A DNA stretch of 64,000 nucleotides from Macrothele yani (lineage: Eukaryota; Arthropoda; Arachnida; Araneae; Macrothelidae): positions 16,059,001 through 16,123,000 of the forward strand of contig CM077011.1 of the NCBI GenBank assembly GCA_039090855.1, read 5' to 3'. This document shows positions 44,025-56,235 of this stretch, piece after piece. Both the position numbers and the translations under genes were made by a program. Within the stretch, counting starts at the first letter, position 1, and every line of letters begins with the position of its first letter. The notes beneath the pieces were generated by a model that was not told where the DNA came from, made no database searches, and was given only the letters and a program-made list of their open reading frames with translations.

Positions 44025-45020
44025 TAAAACCGGCCAGTGGCAGTGATGAGTATGACGAGTCAGCAGACGCTGCGGGAGGCCTTAAACAACGCTGCGGCAT
44101 TGACATGAAGCTGTGCTCCGTTGAAAGGAAGGATCGCTGCAGCCAGGATATTCACGGGCGGAATAGTACAACAGGAACCGGGTACGCTGTTGTCAGGAAA
44201 GAGTGTAGTGCTACGCTACAGAAAATAGTTAATTTCGGTGTCAGTTCTTGATATCGCAATCGGACAGTTTCTTGGTTTTTTCGCATGGGATTCTCTGATG
44301 CTGAATGTATGAACTCATTTCTTCATGGAAGCTTTTTTTAGCACGTCTTTTGTGAAAAAAGATCCTGCTTATGTTACCGGTTTGTCTGTCCGTCCGTCCG
44401 TCTGTACCCACGATATCTCTCCAACTATCAGTCCGATTTGAAAAAGTCTTTTGCATTCGGAAGCTTGAAATATGCGAATGATGATCCTTTATCTCGTTTA
44501 TTTTTACGATGTACAATTTCGCCGCTAGAGGGCGTAAATGCAGATGATGTCGAATTCAAAAATACGTTTTATTCCACATATTTGCTTTTAAACATCCGAT
44601 TGAAAAAATTCTTTTATCTTTCGATTCCATTTATGCCGAAGAGTATTTTAGATGTAGTTACTTTTTCAAATTGCCCATAGATTTTCCGCTAGGGGGCGTA
44701 AAAGTAAATGACATTTTTTCCGATAACTCTTCTTCTAAAACTCCATTTTGAAAAAAAAATTCTTCAATGAATACACCTCCTGATGGAAAATCTTTTGCAT
44801 ATAATTTCAAATTTTTGGTAAAGAATACTTTAGCCACCAGGGGGCGTAAGTGTTAATTTTTGCATCTGATGTATTTGCCATAAAATCTGAGCTTCTAAAA
44901 TAACGGTTGAAAAAATTCTTTCGTGGACTGATGCCACTCTCATCGTTAAACCTTTTCAGAATATTTTCTTCTTAAAATATTCCATAGTTTCTCCTCCAGG
45001 AGGCGTAGATGTATATTATA

Positions 45021-46335
45021 CACAGTGCGTCAAAGACTTTTTAAGACTGGCGCTAGATTTCAGCCTACGGTGGCGCCACCAGTGTAATCGCGAATGCGTT
45101 ATAAACTGTGACCATCTGCTTGCTTTCTGCCAAAAGTACTGCGCAGTTGTTAAAGTAACTCAAACGAAACGGACGTTTATTAGAGAAGTAATTTTTTTTT
45201 CATGTTGAATTATTAAGATGGAACAAAGGGCTGTTATTAAATTTAACGCAAAACTTGGTAAAAGTGCCTCGGAAACGTACCAAATAATGAAACATGTTTA
45301 CGGTGAGTTTTGTTTAAGTAGTAGATCAAATGTTTTCCTGTGGCACAAACGTTTTTTGGACGGAAGAGAGACGCTAGAAGATGATAAGCATACCGGAAGA
45401 CCAAGTTCATCTTGGACACCTGAGATTATTGAAAACGTGCGTGATTTCGTGGCAAACAATCGATGTGCGTCACTAAGAATGATGGAAGAGTCTTTAAACA
45501 TCAACTAAGAAACGATTCGAACCATCCTGCATGAAGATTTGGGCAAAACAAAAGTCTGTGCTAAATTTGTTCCACACACGTTAACCAATGAGCAAAAATC
45601 AAGGAGAATTGCCCATTGAGAGACATCATTTCAGCCGCTGAAAATGATCCAAACATCTTAAAATCGATTGTTACTGGTGATGAAACATGGTGTTTTCAAT
45701 ATGATCCTGAAACAAAGCGACAAAGTGCGGAATGGAAGTCAAAAAAACTCACCACAAGCCAAAAAATAGGAAAAGTTCCATTGAAAATCAAAACAATGCT
45801 CATTACATTCTTCGATAGTAAGGGTATTATCCATAAATAATTTGTTCCAAGTGGACAAACAATTACTGGTGAGTTTTATTTAAATGTTTTGAGACGTTTG
45901 ATGGGCAGAATTCGTCGCATTCGTCCAGAATATCGAGATGAAAACAGCTGGTGTTTGTTGCACGATAATGCACCCAGTCACACCTCACTTCTTGTTCGTA
46001 GATTTTTGGCGAAAAATAACGTCTGTGTTTTGAATCATTCACCGTATTCACCTGATTTAGCACCCTGCGACTTTTCTTTGTTCCCAAAACCTACAATGAC
46101 GTTAAAAGGGTGGTATTTTGATGATATTTCGACCATACAAACAGCTTCGACGAGTGCTTTGGATGCAATTCTGCAAAGTGAACTGGAACAGGCATTCGAA
46201 TCATTATTAAATCGCTCTAACAAGTGTATTGAAGCCGGAGGGACTTATTTTGAATAACAAACCAAAACAAATTATAATTTCTTGTTTCTATTTCATTTTA
46301 TTGTCCCAGTCTTAAAAATTCTTTGACGTACTGTG
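45021..46335 (+). mobile_element. mariner element (second type), unit 2
   Basis: Duplicate of 28,072-29,384. The right inverted repeat has one base changed (GACGTACTGTG instead of GACGCACTGTG). Confidence 0.93.
45218..46257 (+). pseudogene. mariner transposase (second type), unit 2
   Basis: Same domains as 28,268-29,306. The middle segment (45,616-45,840) stays open here because an extra A is present in the run near 45,745. The TAA after residue 96 and the TAA near 45,838 are shared with unit 1. The three catalytic Asp are present. Confidence 0.9.
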
Positions 46336-47993
46336 TATTTTTGTCAATATCTCTACTTCTAGAAATCCGATTTGAAAAATTCCTTCTTTGTTGGCTAGTG
46401 TTTTTTTGTGTGACATGTTTTTCCTATAATTTCAAAATTTTCAAGTAATTCATAGACTTTTCGCTACGGGCGTAGAGGTAAATTGCGTTTTCCCCTATAT
46501 CTCTGCTTCTAAATCTCCGATCTGAAAAATTCTTTTTGCACCGGATACAGCTCCTGATGAGAAATCCTTCGCACATAATTTCTAATTTTTCTAAGAAAAA
46601 AATGGTTTGGCCACAAGGGGGCGTAAATCTTAATTTCCGCTTCTGATGTATTTGGAGCAAAATATGAGCTTCTAAATTCTCGATTGAAAAACACGTCGTT
46701 TGTAAACTGATACTACTCATGTCGACAAACCTTTAAGAAACATTTTCTTAAAATAATGCGTGGTTTCTACGCCAGGGGACGTAGATGTATATCCTATTTT
46801 TGTCAATATCTCTACTTCTAAGAGTCTGATTTGAAAAATTCCTTCTTTGTTGGATAGTGTTTCCAGTGTGACATGTTTTTCATATAATTTCAAAATTTTC
46901 AAGTAATTCATAGACTTTCCGCTAGGGGACGTAAAGGTAAATTGCTTTCCCTCTTATATCTGCTTCTAAATCTCCGATCTGAAAAATTATTTTTGCACCG
47001 GATACAGCTCCTGATGGGAAATCTTTTGCCCATAGTTTCTAATTTTTGTGAAAAATGGTTTGGCCACCAGGTGGCCTAAGTCTTAATTTCCGCTTCTGAT
47101 GTATTTGCAGCAAAATATGAGCTTCTAAAATCTCGGTTGAAAAAAAGTCGTTTTTTGACCGATAGATATTACTTATGTCTACAAACCTTTTAGGAACATT
47201 TTCTTCTTGAAATAATGCATGGTTTCTACGCCAGGGGCATAGATGTATATCTTATTTTTGTTAATATCTCTACTTCTAGGAGTCCGATTTGGAAAATTCC
47301 TTCTTTGTTGGATAGTGTTTCCGATGCGAAATGTTTTTCCTATAAATTCAAAATTTTCAAGGAAATTATTGAATTTTTCCGCGAGGGAGCACAAAGGTAA
47401 ATTGCGTTTTCTGCGTTATTTCTTCTTCTAAAACTCCGATTTGAAAAATTCTTGCTATATCGCATACTAGACCGGATGGGAAATATTTTTCACATAATTT
47501 CTAATGTTTGGTAAACAATGGTTTGGCCACCAGGTCGCATAAGTGTTAAATTCTGCTTCTGATGTATTTGTAGCAAAATCTGGGCTCCTGAAAACTCGAC
47601 TAAATTTTTTTTTTTTGGATCGATAGTGCTCATATGGAAAAACCTTTTGAGAATTCTTTCTTCCTAAAATAATGCATGGTTTTCCCACCAGTGGACGTAC
47701 AGTCACATCTTATTTTTGTCGATATCTCTGTTTCTAAGAGTTCGATTTGAAGAAGCATTTCTATGTTGGAGAGCGTTTCCGGTGCGAAATGTTTCTCTTA
47801 TAAATTCATTTTTTTCTTAACGCACAAGTCTGCAACGAAGGGGCGTGAGCTCACGATTCCATTTACAGCAATATCTGAGGGATTGAAAACCCGATTGAAA
47901 AACTGCTTTCTTCCGTCAGATACTATTGTTTTCCATACCGGTTCCATTGACTTTGAATAGCTTTGATAAATTTAATTTGCGTCAGAACGGATT

Positions 47994-48214
47994 TTTTTTT
48001 TTTTGATTGGAGGTTTAACGACCACCGTGAGCAACTCAATGGGCTATAAGCAGTCGCCCGTCCCTAATTTAGGGTCACTGGCTCCAGGGAAGGGAGAGAG
48101 CCAGCGCCGTAAGACAAACACAACATCCATGCCTGACCGGGATTCGAACCCGGACCCCTTACGGACGAATGATCAGAGGCCAGCGCCTTAGACCACTGCG
48201 CCACCGGGGCGGCC
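47994..48214 (-). mobile_element. tRNA-derived SINE at the right duplication boundary
   Basis: A full-length minus-orientation SINE inserted in F2. The target duplication is AGAACGGATT at 47,984-47,993 and AGAAAGGATT at 48,215-48,224, one mismatch. Its left-part diagnostic bases recur in the hybrid SINE at 31,044. Its right part (GAGAGCCAGCGCCGTAAGAC) does not. It is the second parent of the crossover. Confidence 0.94.
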
Positions 48215-48268
48215 AGAAAGGATTCAAAAGACGTGCTTATTACACACGAAAATTCGGTGTCATCTTTC

Positions 48269-50084
48269 ATGTTTATTTAGTAATCAAACTTTCACATTGA
48301 GGCTTGCCATCTAACTTCCGTTGGAGAGAATGCGACACCTGCCCTAACGCTTTTCTAGAAACAAGAAAGGCGTGTGCATACTTACTATTTCGTATCACGG
48401 AATTACATGCCAAAGAACGAAGACAATCTCTGCATGTTTCTTTAAAAATGAGACAGAAATTGCAAACTACATTCTTTAGCATAGCAGTATAATCTGTTAC
48501 TCTTTCCTGACAAGAGCGTACCTGATTCGTGTTGTACTCTTCTGTCCATGAATTCCCCGCCGCAGCAAACCTTCCTTTCCACGGAGCAAAGCTTCAGGTC
48601 GTCGCCGCGGTGTGTGTTTACTCATCCTACTTGGACTACTAGGAGGTAAGTTTTTCGGTAAACATCCTGAATATGAATTTTTTTTTATTTTACAACTCTT
48701 CTTACCAAATAATTTAGGCCGCTGAAGTACACATTTACCAAAAATTGAACCGGTACTAGGTGTTCCCCTCAGCTTTTCAGATTATTAATATAATGTTTTT
48801 TGTTTTTTGTTTTTCTGTATAACTCAGACTTTTCCCCATCAACGCAAAATTTTATGTTTTGTAGTTTTCTGATATATTGATCATGATGTGCTGATTTGAT
48901 GTTGGTAGAAACCGGGAAGCTGGAAGTAGGAGTTCCCATAGCACTTTTTCAATTTTTTAGGCAGTTTCACGTCTCTATTTATGAGAAAGTCCAGTGGAGG
49001 TCACCATGGATTATTTTTTCTTGTTTTAGTTCACATTTTTTGTAGGATGCATTGTTCTCATGTTCTAGACGCAAGAATCAGTACATTGCAAGACCACAAT
49101 ATTCACTGAAATTAAGGTGTCCATCCATTTTGTCATAGATATATTGTTGTATAGTTAGAGTCTATGGGGGTCATTAACACCACAAACTACTGATCAACCA
49201 GTTGTCCCCGCACAGCCAGAGTTGTATAAAAATAAAATGTATCTGCGTACACAGCTATTGAAACAGAAAACTCGCTGCAAACCCGCAAACCATAATAACA
49301 ATAGAATAACATAATTTAAGGGAACATTAATAAAACAAATTATTATAACATTACAGGTTCTAATGAGGACGAAATAAGTACATTCCAATTGAATGTGCAT
49401 CAATGTGTGTAAAATGGACTTTTATGGCAAAATATTAAAACATTGGACTACGAACCTCATAAAAACAAAAGATTAATTAAAGAAAGTTTTTATATCCAGA
49501 AAAACAGTTATATCAATGAACCTTCAAAAATTATAAATATAATTTTCAACAAGTTAATTCAAAAATACTGGACTTTACAAAATGCATAAGGAGATTATTT
49601 TTATTTAATTGGCAACTGAAAGAGGAACCTGGCAATAAAATTTAAATTCTGTGGAAACAAAACTTTTAATACAGTTCGTATACATTGAGAACAGGCCTTG
49701 ATAAAATCTAGAGGCCAGAAATGTCTGTAAAAACAAAAGAACTCAGAAGATGTGAAAATAATTAAGTTCTTCAGTTGAAATAGAATTAAGTATATTAATC
49801 TGAGTAAAGCGTTGAGTAAGTGTTTTAATTGCTGTATATAGGCCCAACATTTTTATTTGTTTAATCTACATGCAAAAACTATCTGCAAACCTGTTAATGA
49901 TTTGGAAACTATCAGCGTACGCACGTACGCCTACATTCTGCTACTCTGCACACAGTGACTATTATTTGGTCGATAGAGAATAACGGGGGGCGGAAATGTT
50001 TTGTGCCCTGGGCCTTGCATGTAGTAAATCGGGCACTGCTGCCACACTGCTTAAGAATGATTCGGTTATTCAAGCTGGAAAGTT
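48269..50084. other. No gene seen; one dispersed-repeat block
   Basis: AT-rich sequence. At 48,499-48,610 it holds the inverted match to 27,160-27,262. Otherwise I see no transposon, RNA gene or credible coding frame. Confidence 0.5.
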
Positions 50085-50093
50085 TTTTATTAA

Positions 50094-50314
50094 TTTTTTT
50101 TTTGATTGGAGATTTAACGACCACCGTGAGCAACTCAATGGGCTATAAGCAGTCGCCCGTCCCTAATTTAGGGTCACTGGTTCCAGGGAAGGGAGAGAGC
50201 CAGTGCCGTAAGACAAACACAACATCCATGCCTCACCGGGATTCGAACCCGGACCCCTTACGGACGAATGATCAGAGGCCAACGCCTTAGACCACTGCGC
50301 CACCGGGGGGCGGC
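50094..50314 (-). mobile_element. tRNA-derived SINE, minus orientation
   Basis: Full length, with target duplication TTTTATTAA at 50,085-50,093 and 50,315-50,323. Intact box A and box B on the minus strand. Confidence 0.92.
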
Positions 50315-50524
50315 TTTTATTAAATTAAGCTGCCCGAATAGAAGGTCTCGTATTTATTTTGACAGATACTATCAAGACTTGATATTTGAAAAGCACGGAG
50401 CTGGTTTCCTCGCAAAGTAGGCAATTGAACGCCAGGTATATAACGCTGATTTTTCAATTGCTTTTCCCACTTTGTGTTTTAAAAATTCACCTTAATTTTT
50501 TTTTATTTATTTATTTTTTTTTTT

Positions 50525-50742
50525 GCCGTTCCGGTGGCGCAGTGGTCTAAGCGATGGCCTCTGATCATTCGTCCGAAAGGGGTCCGGGTTCGAATCCCGG
50601 TGAGGCATGGATGTTATGTTTGTCTTACGGCACTGGCTCTCTCCCTTCCCTAGAACCAGTGACCCTAAATTACGGACGGACGACTGCTTATAGCCCATTG
50701 AGTTGCTCACGGTGGTCGTTAAACCTTCAATCAAAAAAAAAT
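50525..50742 (+). mobile_element. tRNA-derived SINE, plus orientation
   Basis: Full length from GCCGTTCCGGTGGCGCAGTG to the A-rich tail. It lies 210 bp from an opposite-strand copy, so the two could fold into a long stem. The target duplication is lost in flanking T runs. Confidence 0.9.
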
Positions 50743-50759
50743 AAAATGTTTTTTTTTTT

Positions 50760-51381
50760 TTTATGGAAAACTTTTAAACGCCGTGTGCAACCATAGAGAA
50801 GCAGCTCGGTCAATTTGTGTGCATGTGTGTGTACTGCATCCCTTCCAGAAAGTCTCTCTATTATTATTTTTTTTTAAGCAAGTGCTACTCTCCCCTACCA
50901 AGGAAAGGCTGTGGATCACCCCCTGCTTCTCATCACTTAAGTTCCGTATTCTTTCTGCTGTTTGTGATTAGTACCGTGGAAAGAAATTTTTAAAATACTT
51001 CGAAACCTTAAGCTTCACCTTTTGGAAGAAACTTACGTGGCGTCATCTAGCGACATAATAGAAAGTCAAACGCACTACACTTCTTAGAATTAAATGAATT
51101 GTGAGAAACGAAATAATGATTAATGTGCATTTTTATTTTTATTTTATTTTTAATGTTGGGCTTTATTCTTCTGCTTTTATTGCTATCAGATCTGATAAAT
51201 TTGAGCTAAACTTCCACATTCGGCCCCGCTAGTTCCGAAAGTAATAATAGATGGCGCCACGGTAGCACTTCACCTATCCTCTGCATTGCTCTTCTCGCAT
51301 GTGAAATGCATTCACGCGTCTCTGTGTCGATGCGTCTCATCGTTTTGGACAATTCATGTGTCGGAAGAAGTACGCTTCAGG
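50760..51381. other. Unassigned sequence
   Basis: No gene or repeat identified up to the hAT-like insertion site. Confidence 0.45.
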
Positions 51382-51960
51382 GAATGATGCAGGGCCGGCT
51401 GGACAATAGGGGCAAATGGGGCGGTCGCCCCGGGCCCGCACTTTACAAAATAAAAAACAAAATTGTTTTTGCTAGAGTTCTCTATATTTATTGTTATTTT
51501 TTTTTTACATTTTGAGGCGCAAGGCCCTCAAAATTATATTTTTACGTTTTCCAACCGTAGGTTGAAGAAGCGTATATGCTCCAGCTTTGTCCGTCTGTCT
51601 ATCCACCCAATAACTCGCGTAAAAATTATCCAATTTCAATTAAATTTTAGTATGTGGTAGGGGACCACATGGGGACGAGCCCTATTGAAAATAAGCGAAA
51701 TGGGGTCAAAGGTGAGGACATAGGAGCGGGATCCATTCCATCGCCCTTATGCGTCAAAACTTACGTAAAAATGCTTCGATTGCAACAAAATTTCATCATG
51801 TTGTTCCGGAAGTAAACTGAACACGTTTTGCCGAATATCATCGAAATAGGATCAAAGGTCAGGGTACAGGAGCGAGATTTATTTCACAGCCATTATCATC
51901 ATAACTTGCGTAAAAATGCTTCTATTGCGGCAAAACTTTAGTATGTTGTTCAGGAGGTAT

Positions 51961-54900
51961 CATCATCATCATTGTCAACCATTATCAATCCACTGCTGGA
52001 CGAAGGTCTCCCCAAGTTTCCTCCACAACGGTCTGTCTTGTGCCAGTCTCCTCCATGTCACTCCCGCATATTTACGAATTTCATCCACCCATCTCCCATG
52101 TGGTCTTTTTCTGGGTCTTTTCCTGTCCCTTGGAATCCAATCTAAAATTTCGGCTGTCCATCTATGGTCTGTCCTTCTGGCAGTATGTCCAGCCCATTGC
52201 CATTTCAGGGATTTAACTCTGATCATGATGTCTTCCACTCTCGTCATTTTTCGAATCCACGAGTTCCTCTTCTTATCTCTCCTGGTTACACCAAGCATGC
52301 ACCTCTCCATGCTACTTTGAGTTGTCTGCAGCCTTTGTATGTATCTTTTAGTTAAGGTCCACGTCTCTGCACCATACGTAAGCACTGGAAGGATGCATTG
52401 ATCAAACACTTTCCTTTTAAGACATAATGGCATATTGCTCTTGAAAATTCTGCTGTTTCTTCCAAAAGCTCTATAGGCAAGTTTTGTACGCCGATTAATT
52501 TCTTCACCAATGTGACCCTCACTTGATATCTTCTGTCCAAGATAAACGTACGTGTCTGTTATCTCCAGCTTTTCTCCATCAATCGATAAATCCTCATTTC
52601 TTGTAAACGCATTGTACATCACTTTTGTCTTCTGAAAGTTCATTTTTAATCCCACTTCTTTACTCTTGTCAGCAAGTTCCTGGATCATACTCTGCAGCTC
52701 TGATGGGGTAGTTGCAAAAATGACTACGTCATCAGCAAAACGAAGGTGGGTTAGATAATCTCCATTAATCTTTATCCCTTTGTTTTCCCAGTTCAGTGAT
52801 TGAAAGACATTTTCCAATGTGGCATTAAAGAGCTTCGGAGATATGGTGTCACCTTGTCTCACTCCCTTTCCAATTTTTATGTGTGTTGTATTTTCAAACA
52901 GCCGAATCTTTGCACTTGCATTTTCATAGATGTTATTAATAATATTAATGTATGCATCTTCAATACCGCAGGATTTCAGAGCCGTGGTAACTGCTGATGG
53001 TTTCACCGAATCAAAGGCTTTTTCATAATCGATAAAAGCCATGCACAATGGAAGTTCATATTCCCTCGCTCTTTCAATTAGTTCTCTCAGTACGTGGATA
53101 TGATCTATTGTGCTGTAGCCACTCCTGAATCCAGCTTGTTCTCTCGGTTGAGCCATGTCCAGTGTTACCTTCAAGCGGTGTGAAAGAACTTTAGTGAAGA
53201 TTTTATAAACCACTGATAGGAGGCTGATAGGTCTGTAGTTCCTGAGATCCTCAATGTCACCTTTTTTATGTAGGAGGATCATTGTAGCATTGTTCCAATC
53301 CTCAGGAATCTTCCCTTCATTAAGGCATCGAGTGAAAATTTGGGCGAGTACTGTTTCAATTTCTCCACTTGCTTCTTGTATGATGTCTATAGTAATTCCA
53401 TCTTCTCCTGGAGCTTTGCCCAGCTTCATGTTCTTGATTGCATGAGCAACTTCTGCTGGGAGGACTGGAAGAACTCTGGTACCTTTCATGATGTCTGGAG
53501 TACATGTATCATCCCTTTCATATAATTTGGAGTAGAAATCTTTCACTCTTGTCAAAATTTCGCCTCTATTTCTTGTTATAGAACCATCTTCTTTTCTCAG
53601 AGCCATAATCTGTTTTCTTCCCTTACTGAGATGTCCCTTTGCTATCTTTAGGCTTTGGTTGTTTTCAATTGCTTTCTTCACTAGCTCACAGTTGAATTTC
53701 CTTACGTCTTCAGTGATACTTTTTCTTACTGTCTTGCATAGCTCTATATATTCCACTTTGGAAGTCACAACTTCTTTAGTTGTCCTCATCTCTCTTCTTT
53801 TTTGCATCAACATTTTGGTTTTTCCTGATAATTTGTTTACATGCAACTTGTTCTTAGACCCAGCTAATTTTATTGCTGTTTCCATAAGAGCTTTGGTTAC
53901 TTTTCTGTTAACTTCCGAAATATCCACTTCTTCCGATGTTAGGCCTTCTAAAGCAGAGAATCTGTTCTTCAGTTCCAACTTGAAAGTATTATGGTGTTTT
54001 TTAAGGTTGGTTAGGTCAATACATTTTGTTTGTCTTAGGAGCTTGCCACGTTCCAGTTTAGTGTTGAGGTGCATCTTACATCTCACCAATCTATGGTCAC
54101 TACCTGTGTTGAACTTGTTCAGCACACTGCAGTCTTCGATGACGAATTTTTTGTTACACATAATAAAATCAATTTCACTTGTCGTCCCAATTGGATGTCT
54201 CCATGTTCATTTCCTGTGCGGCTTTTTCTTGAAAAAGGAATTCAAGATGAAAAATCCTTCTGCCTCTGCAAACTCAACGAGAGTATTTCCACGCTGGTTT
54301 CTGTTGACATGACCGAATTTACCTACTGAAGTTTCATTCTGTTGCCGGTGCCCTATTTTTGCATTGAAATCTCCCATAATTATCTTCAAGTGCTGCTTAC
54401 CTTTATTATTTAGATCACGAATTTCCTCATAAAATTCTTCAATTTCTTCTTCAGGATGACTTGTGGTGGGTGCATAAGTTTGAATAATCTGAGCCTGGTA
54501 TCTTCTCGAGAGTTGGATAACGAGTCGTGCAGCTCTGTCAGAGGAACTTTCAACTTCTACAACTTTATCCTTCAGTTTCTTGTTTATTATAAATCCAACA
54601 CCACTAGTTCTGCCAGTATCTGTCCCACGATAGTAGAAGAGATGTCCACTTTTCAGTTCGATGAGATCTTCTCCTTTTCTCCTTACCTCACTTAGCCCGA
54701 CGATGTCCCACTTGATCCTTTGTAGTTCCTCTTCCAATTCAAGAAGCCTTGAATCAGAAGATAGGGAGCGTCCGTTGTAGGTAGCCAAGGTCAGCATCAG
54801 ATGGCAGCCTAGTCCGGTCCTCCGGGGATTCTTAGCACCCTCTGCCTTCATGTCGCACTGGCCGCTGCCTTGGCCAGGTACATTCCAGCTGCCGGAGACT

Positions 54901-55193
54901 GAGGGCCAAGATTTAAGTTGTAGAGTCATTTTGGAGGTGTTTGGCCATAACTCCCCACGCTGGCCAAGCGGGTTGATGAGTGTTTGATAGCATTTCCTCT
55001 GATCCCGATGGTATAGTTATACTGCTATTGGCGGTCGTCAGAGCCCCTTTAGGGGGAACAGGATGCACCACGAGAAGGCGGGGTTGACATTTGTCAAGGA
55101 TAGGCTGTGATGTTACGCATCACCTGACCTTACATCCCGACCTTACATCACCTGACCTGACATCACCTGACCTGACATCACCTGACCTTACAT
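51961..55193 (-). mobile_element. RTE-clade LINE, nearly intact
   Basis: The target duplication CAGGAGGTAT is at 51,951-51,960 and 55,194-55,203. The 3' end (left side here) is a GAT-type microsatellite, as is common in RTE elements. The 5' side has four or so repeats of CACCTGACCT-like units (55,130-55,190). One long minus-strand ORF fills most of the 3.2 kb. Confidence 0.92.
51975..54929 (-). pseudogene. RTE endonuclease/reverse transcriptase with one in-frame stop
   Basis: The single RTE protein combines an APE-type endonuclease (54,929 down to about 54,160) and a reverse transcriptase (about 53,500-52,500). Endonuclease motifs are LATYNGRSL, VGLSEVRRKG (catalytic Glu), MGDFNAKIG and GSDHRLVR. 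RT motifs are GKAPGEDGI, LRNYRPISLLSVVYKIF, FIDYEKAFDSV, KGVRQGDTISPKLF and the catalytic FADDVV. The C-terminal part has a Trp-rich tail (RRLAQDRPLWRKLGETFV). Both long frames are in the same phase. The only interruption is TGA at 54,207-54,209, at a position where related proteins have Trp. The full frame would be about 984 codons. Confidence 0.93.
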
Positions 55194-55312
55194 CAGGAGG
55201 TATACTGAATGAATTATAGTCAGGGTTGGGAGGAGAGTTTGTCTGCGCGCGATTTCTGGTATGTTGGAAAGCGTATCATAATCAATGCATTGCATGATTT
55301 TACTAACTTGTT

Positions 55313-55880
55313 GCAATGTTTTTTTTTTTATTTTCAGTTTATACCCCCCCCCAACTTATTTAAACCTTAAACTTTTCCATATTCATGAAATAAGAAATTA
55401 AATTTCATCACATTTTGCGACTTCCTATTATATACTCAACAATTTGTGTGAACCTGGTACTGAAATTTAAAAAAATGAAAAGAACAATATCAAAGTTGTA
55501 TCTGGGCTATATATGGAGGCCAATCATTCAGTGACTTTAAAAATAGTGTTGGAAATAAAAAAAATAAAAATAAAGCAATTTTTATACATGAGCGCGTATG
55601 AGAGGTGAATAAAGTCATTAATTTACCAGTTATTCCACTTTCCATCAAAAATCAATCACTAAAACATGTACCAGGAAAAAAAAATATATATATACGAATT
55701 TATTTAAGAGGGATCGTTATTATCCAATACGCAAAAATTTTTGCTATGGAAAATATTCGCTACGCAGATTAGTTAAAGCTATCTTTTTTATCCTTTTGTA
55801 GGAAAGTTTTTATTAAGATAATAAAGCAATCTAAACTTCCTCCTCTCCAGAAAGAAAGTCGTAGATTTCAGCACTTTTTA
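55313..55880. other. Interior of the hAT-like element, no gene
   Basis: AT-rich sequence between the F1 end and the CT microsatellite. Nothing coding seen. Confidence 0.5.
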
Positions 55881-55884
55881 TTCT

Positions 55885-56235
55885 CTTCCTCTCTCTTTGT
55901 CTGTCTGTCTCTCTCTCTCTCACTGTGTATCTGTCTCTCTCTCTCTCTCTCTCACCCAATATCTGTCTCTGTCTCTCTCATTCAATATCTGTCTCTGTCT
56001 CTCTCATTCAATGTCTGTCTGTCTATCTGTCTCTCTCTCTCACTCAATGTCTGTCTCTCTCACTCAATGTCTGTCTCTCTCACTCTGTCTGTCTGTCTCT
56101 CTCTCTGTCAGTCTGTCTCTCTCTCTGTCAGTCTGTCTGTCTCCCTCTCTCACACTCTACTCTGTCTCTGAAAAATGAAAATACACGAAAATTACCATAA
56201 AGAAACTGTTTACACACACTCTCTCTCTCTCTCTA
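55885..56235. repeat. CT-rich microsatellite (CTGTCTCTCT-type)
   Basis: A long pyrimidine run of interspersed CTGT and CTCT units with recurrent CACTCAATGT blocks. A shorter CTCTCT run follows at 56,217-56,233. The Ser/Leu-rich frames it produces are not genes. Confidence 0.95.

Larger units (their letters stand above)
31137..48082 (+). repeat. Tandem segmental duplication, unit 2 (~16.95 kb)
   Basis: The second copy of the segment described at 14,206-31,136, in the same orientation and directly abutting it. It carries the same elements in the same order. It is slightly longer because of homopolymer and small indel differences, such as the A run after the SINE at 39,406. Confidence 0.96.
44334..48268 (+). 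repeat. F2 repeat, complete copy, unit 2
   Basis: This copy has both ends. The start is TTTTTTAGCACGTCTTTTGT at about 44,334. The right side resumes after the SINE as GGATTCAAAAGACGTGCTTA (48,220-48,239). It continues to about 48,268, where homology to the reversed copy at 61,625 ends. AGCACGTCTTTTG near the left end and CAAAAGACGTGCT near the right form an inverted pair. The interior array of CTCF-like monomers is as in unit 1, interrupted by a mariner (45,021-46,335) and a SINE (47,994-48,214). Confidence 0.87.
51543..55312 (+). repeat. F1 repeat split by an RTE LINE
   Basis: The F1 start TACGTTTTCCAACCGTAGG is at 51,543, with the CCGT-type run next. Monomers run to 51,960. The monomer phrase TGTTCAGGAGGTAT is interrupted and resumes at 55,194 with CAGGAGGTATACTGAAT, and the F1 end TACTAACTTGTT is at 55,312. 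The break is exactly the RTE insertion. Confidence 0.85.

Noticed and set aside
27392..48268. F2 as a simple TIR DNA transposon
   Set aside because: AGCACGTCTTTTG is inverted near the two ends, but at the right it lies about 30 bases inside the homology limit. I see no target duplication either, so a cut-and-paste class is not supported.
55897..56200. Ser/Leu repeat proteins
   Set aside because: These are translations of a CT-type microsatellite.
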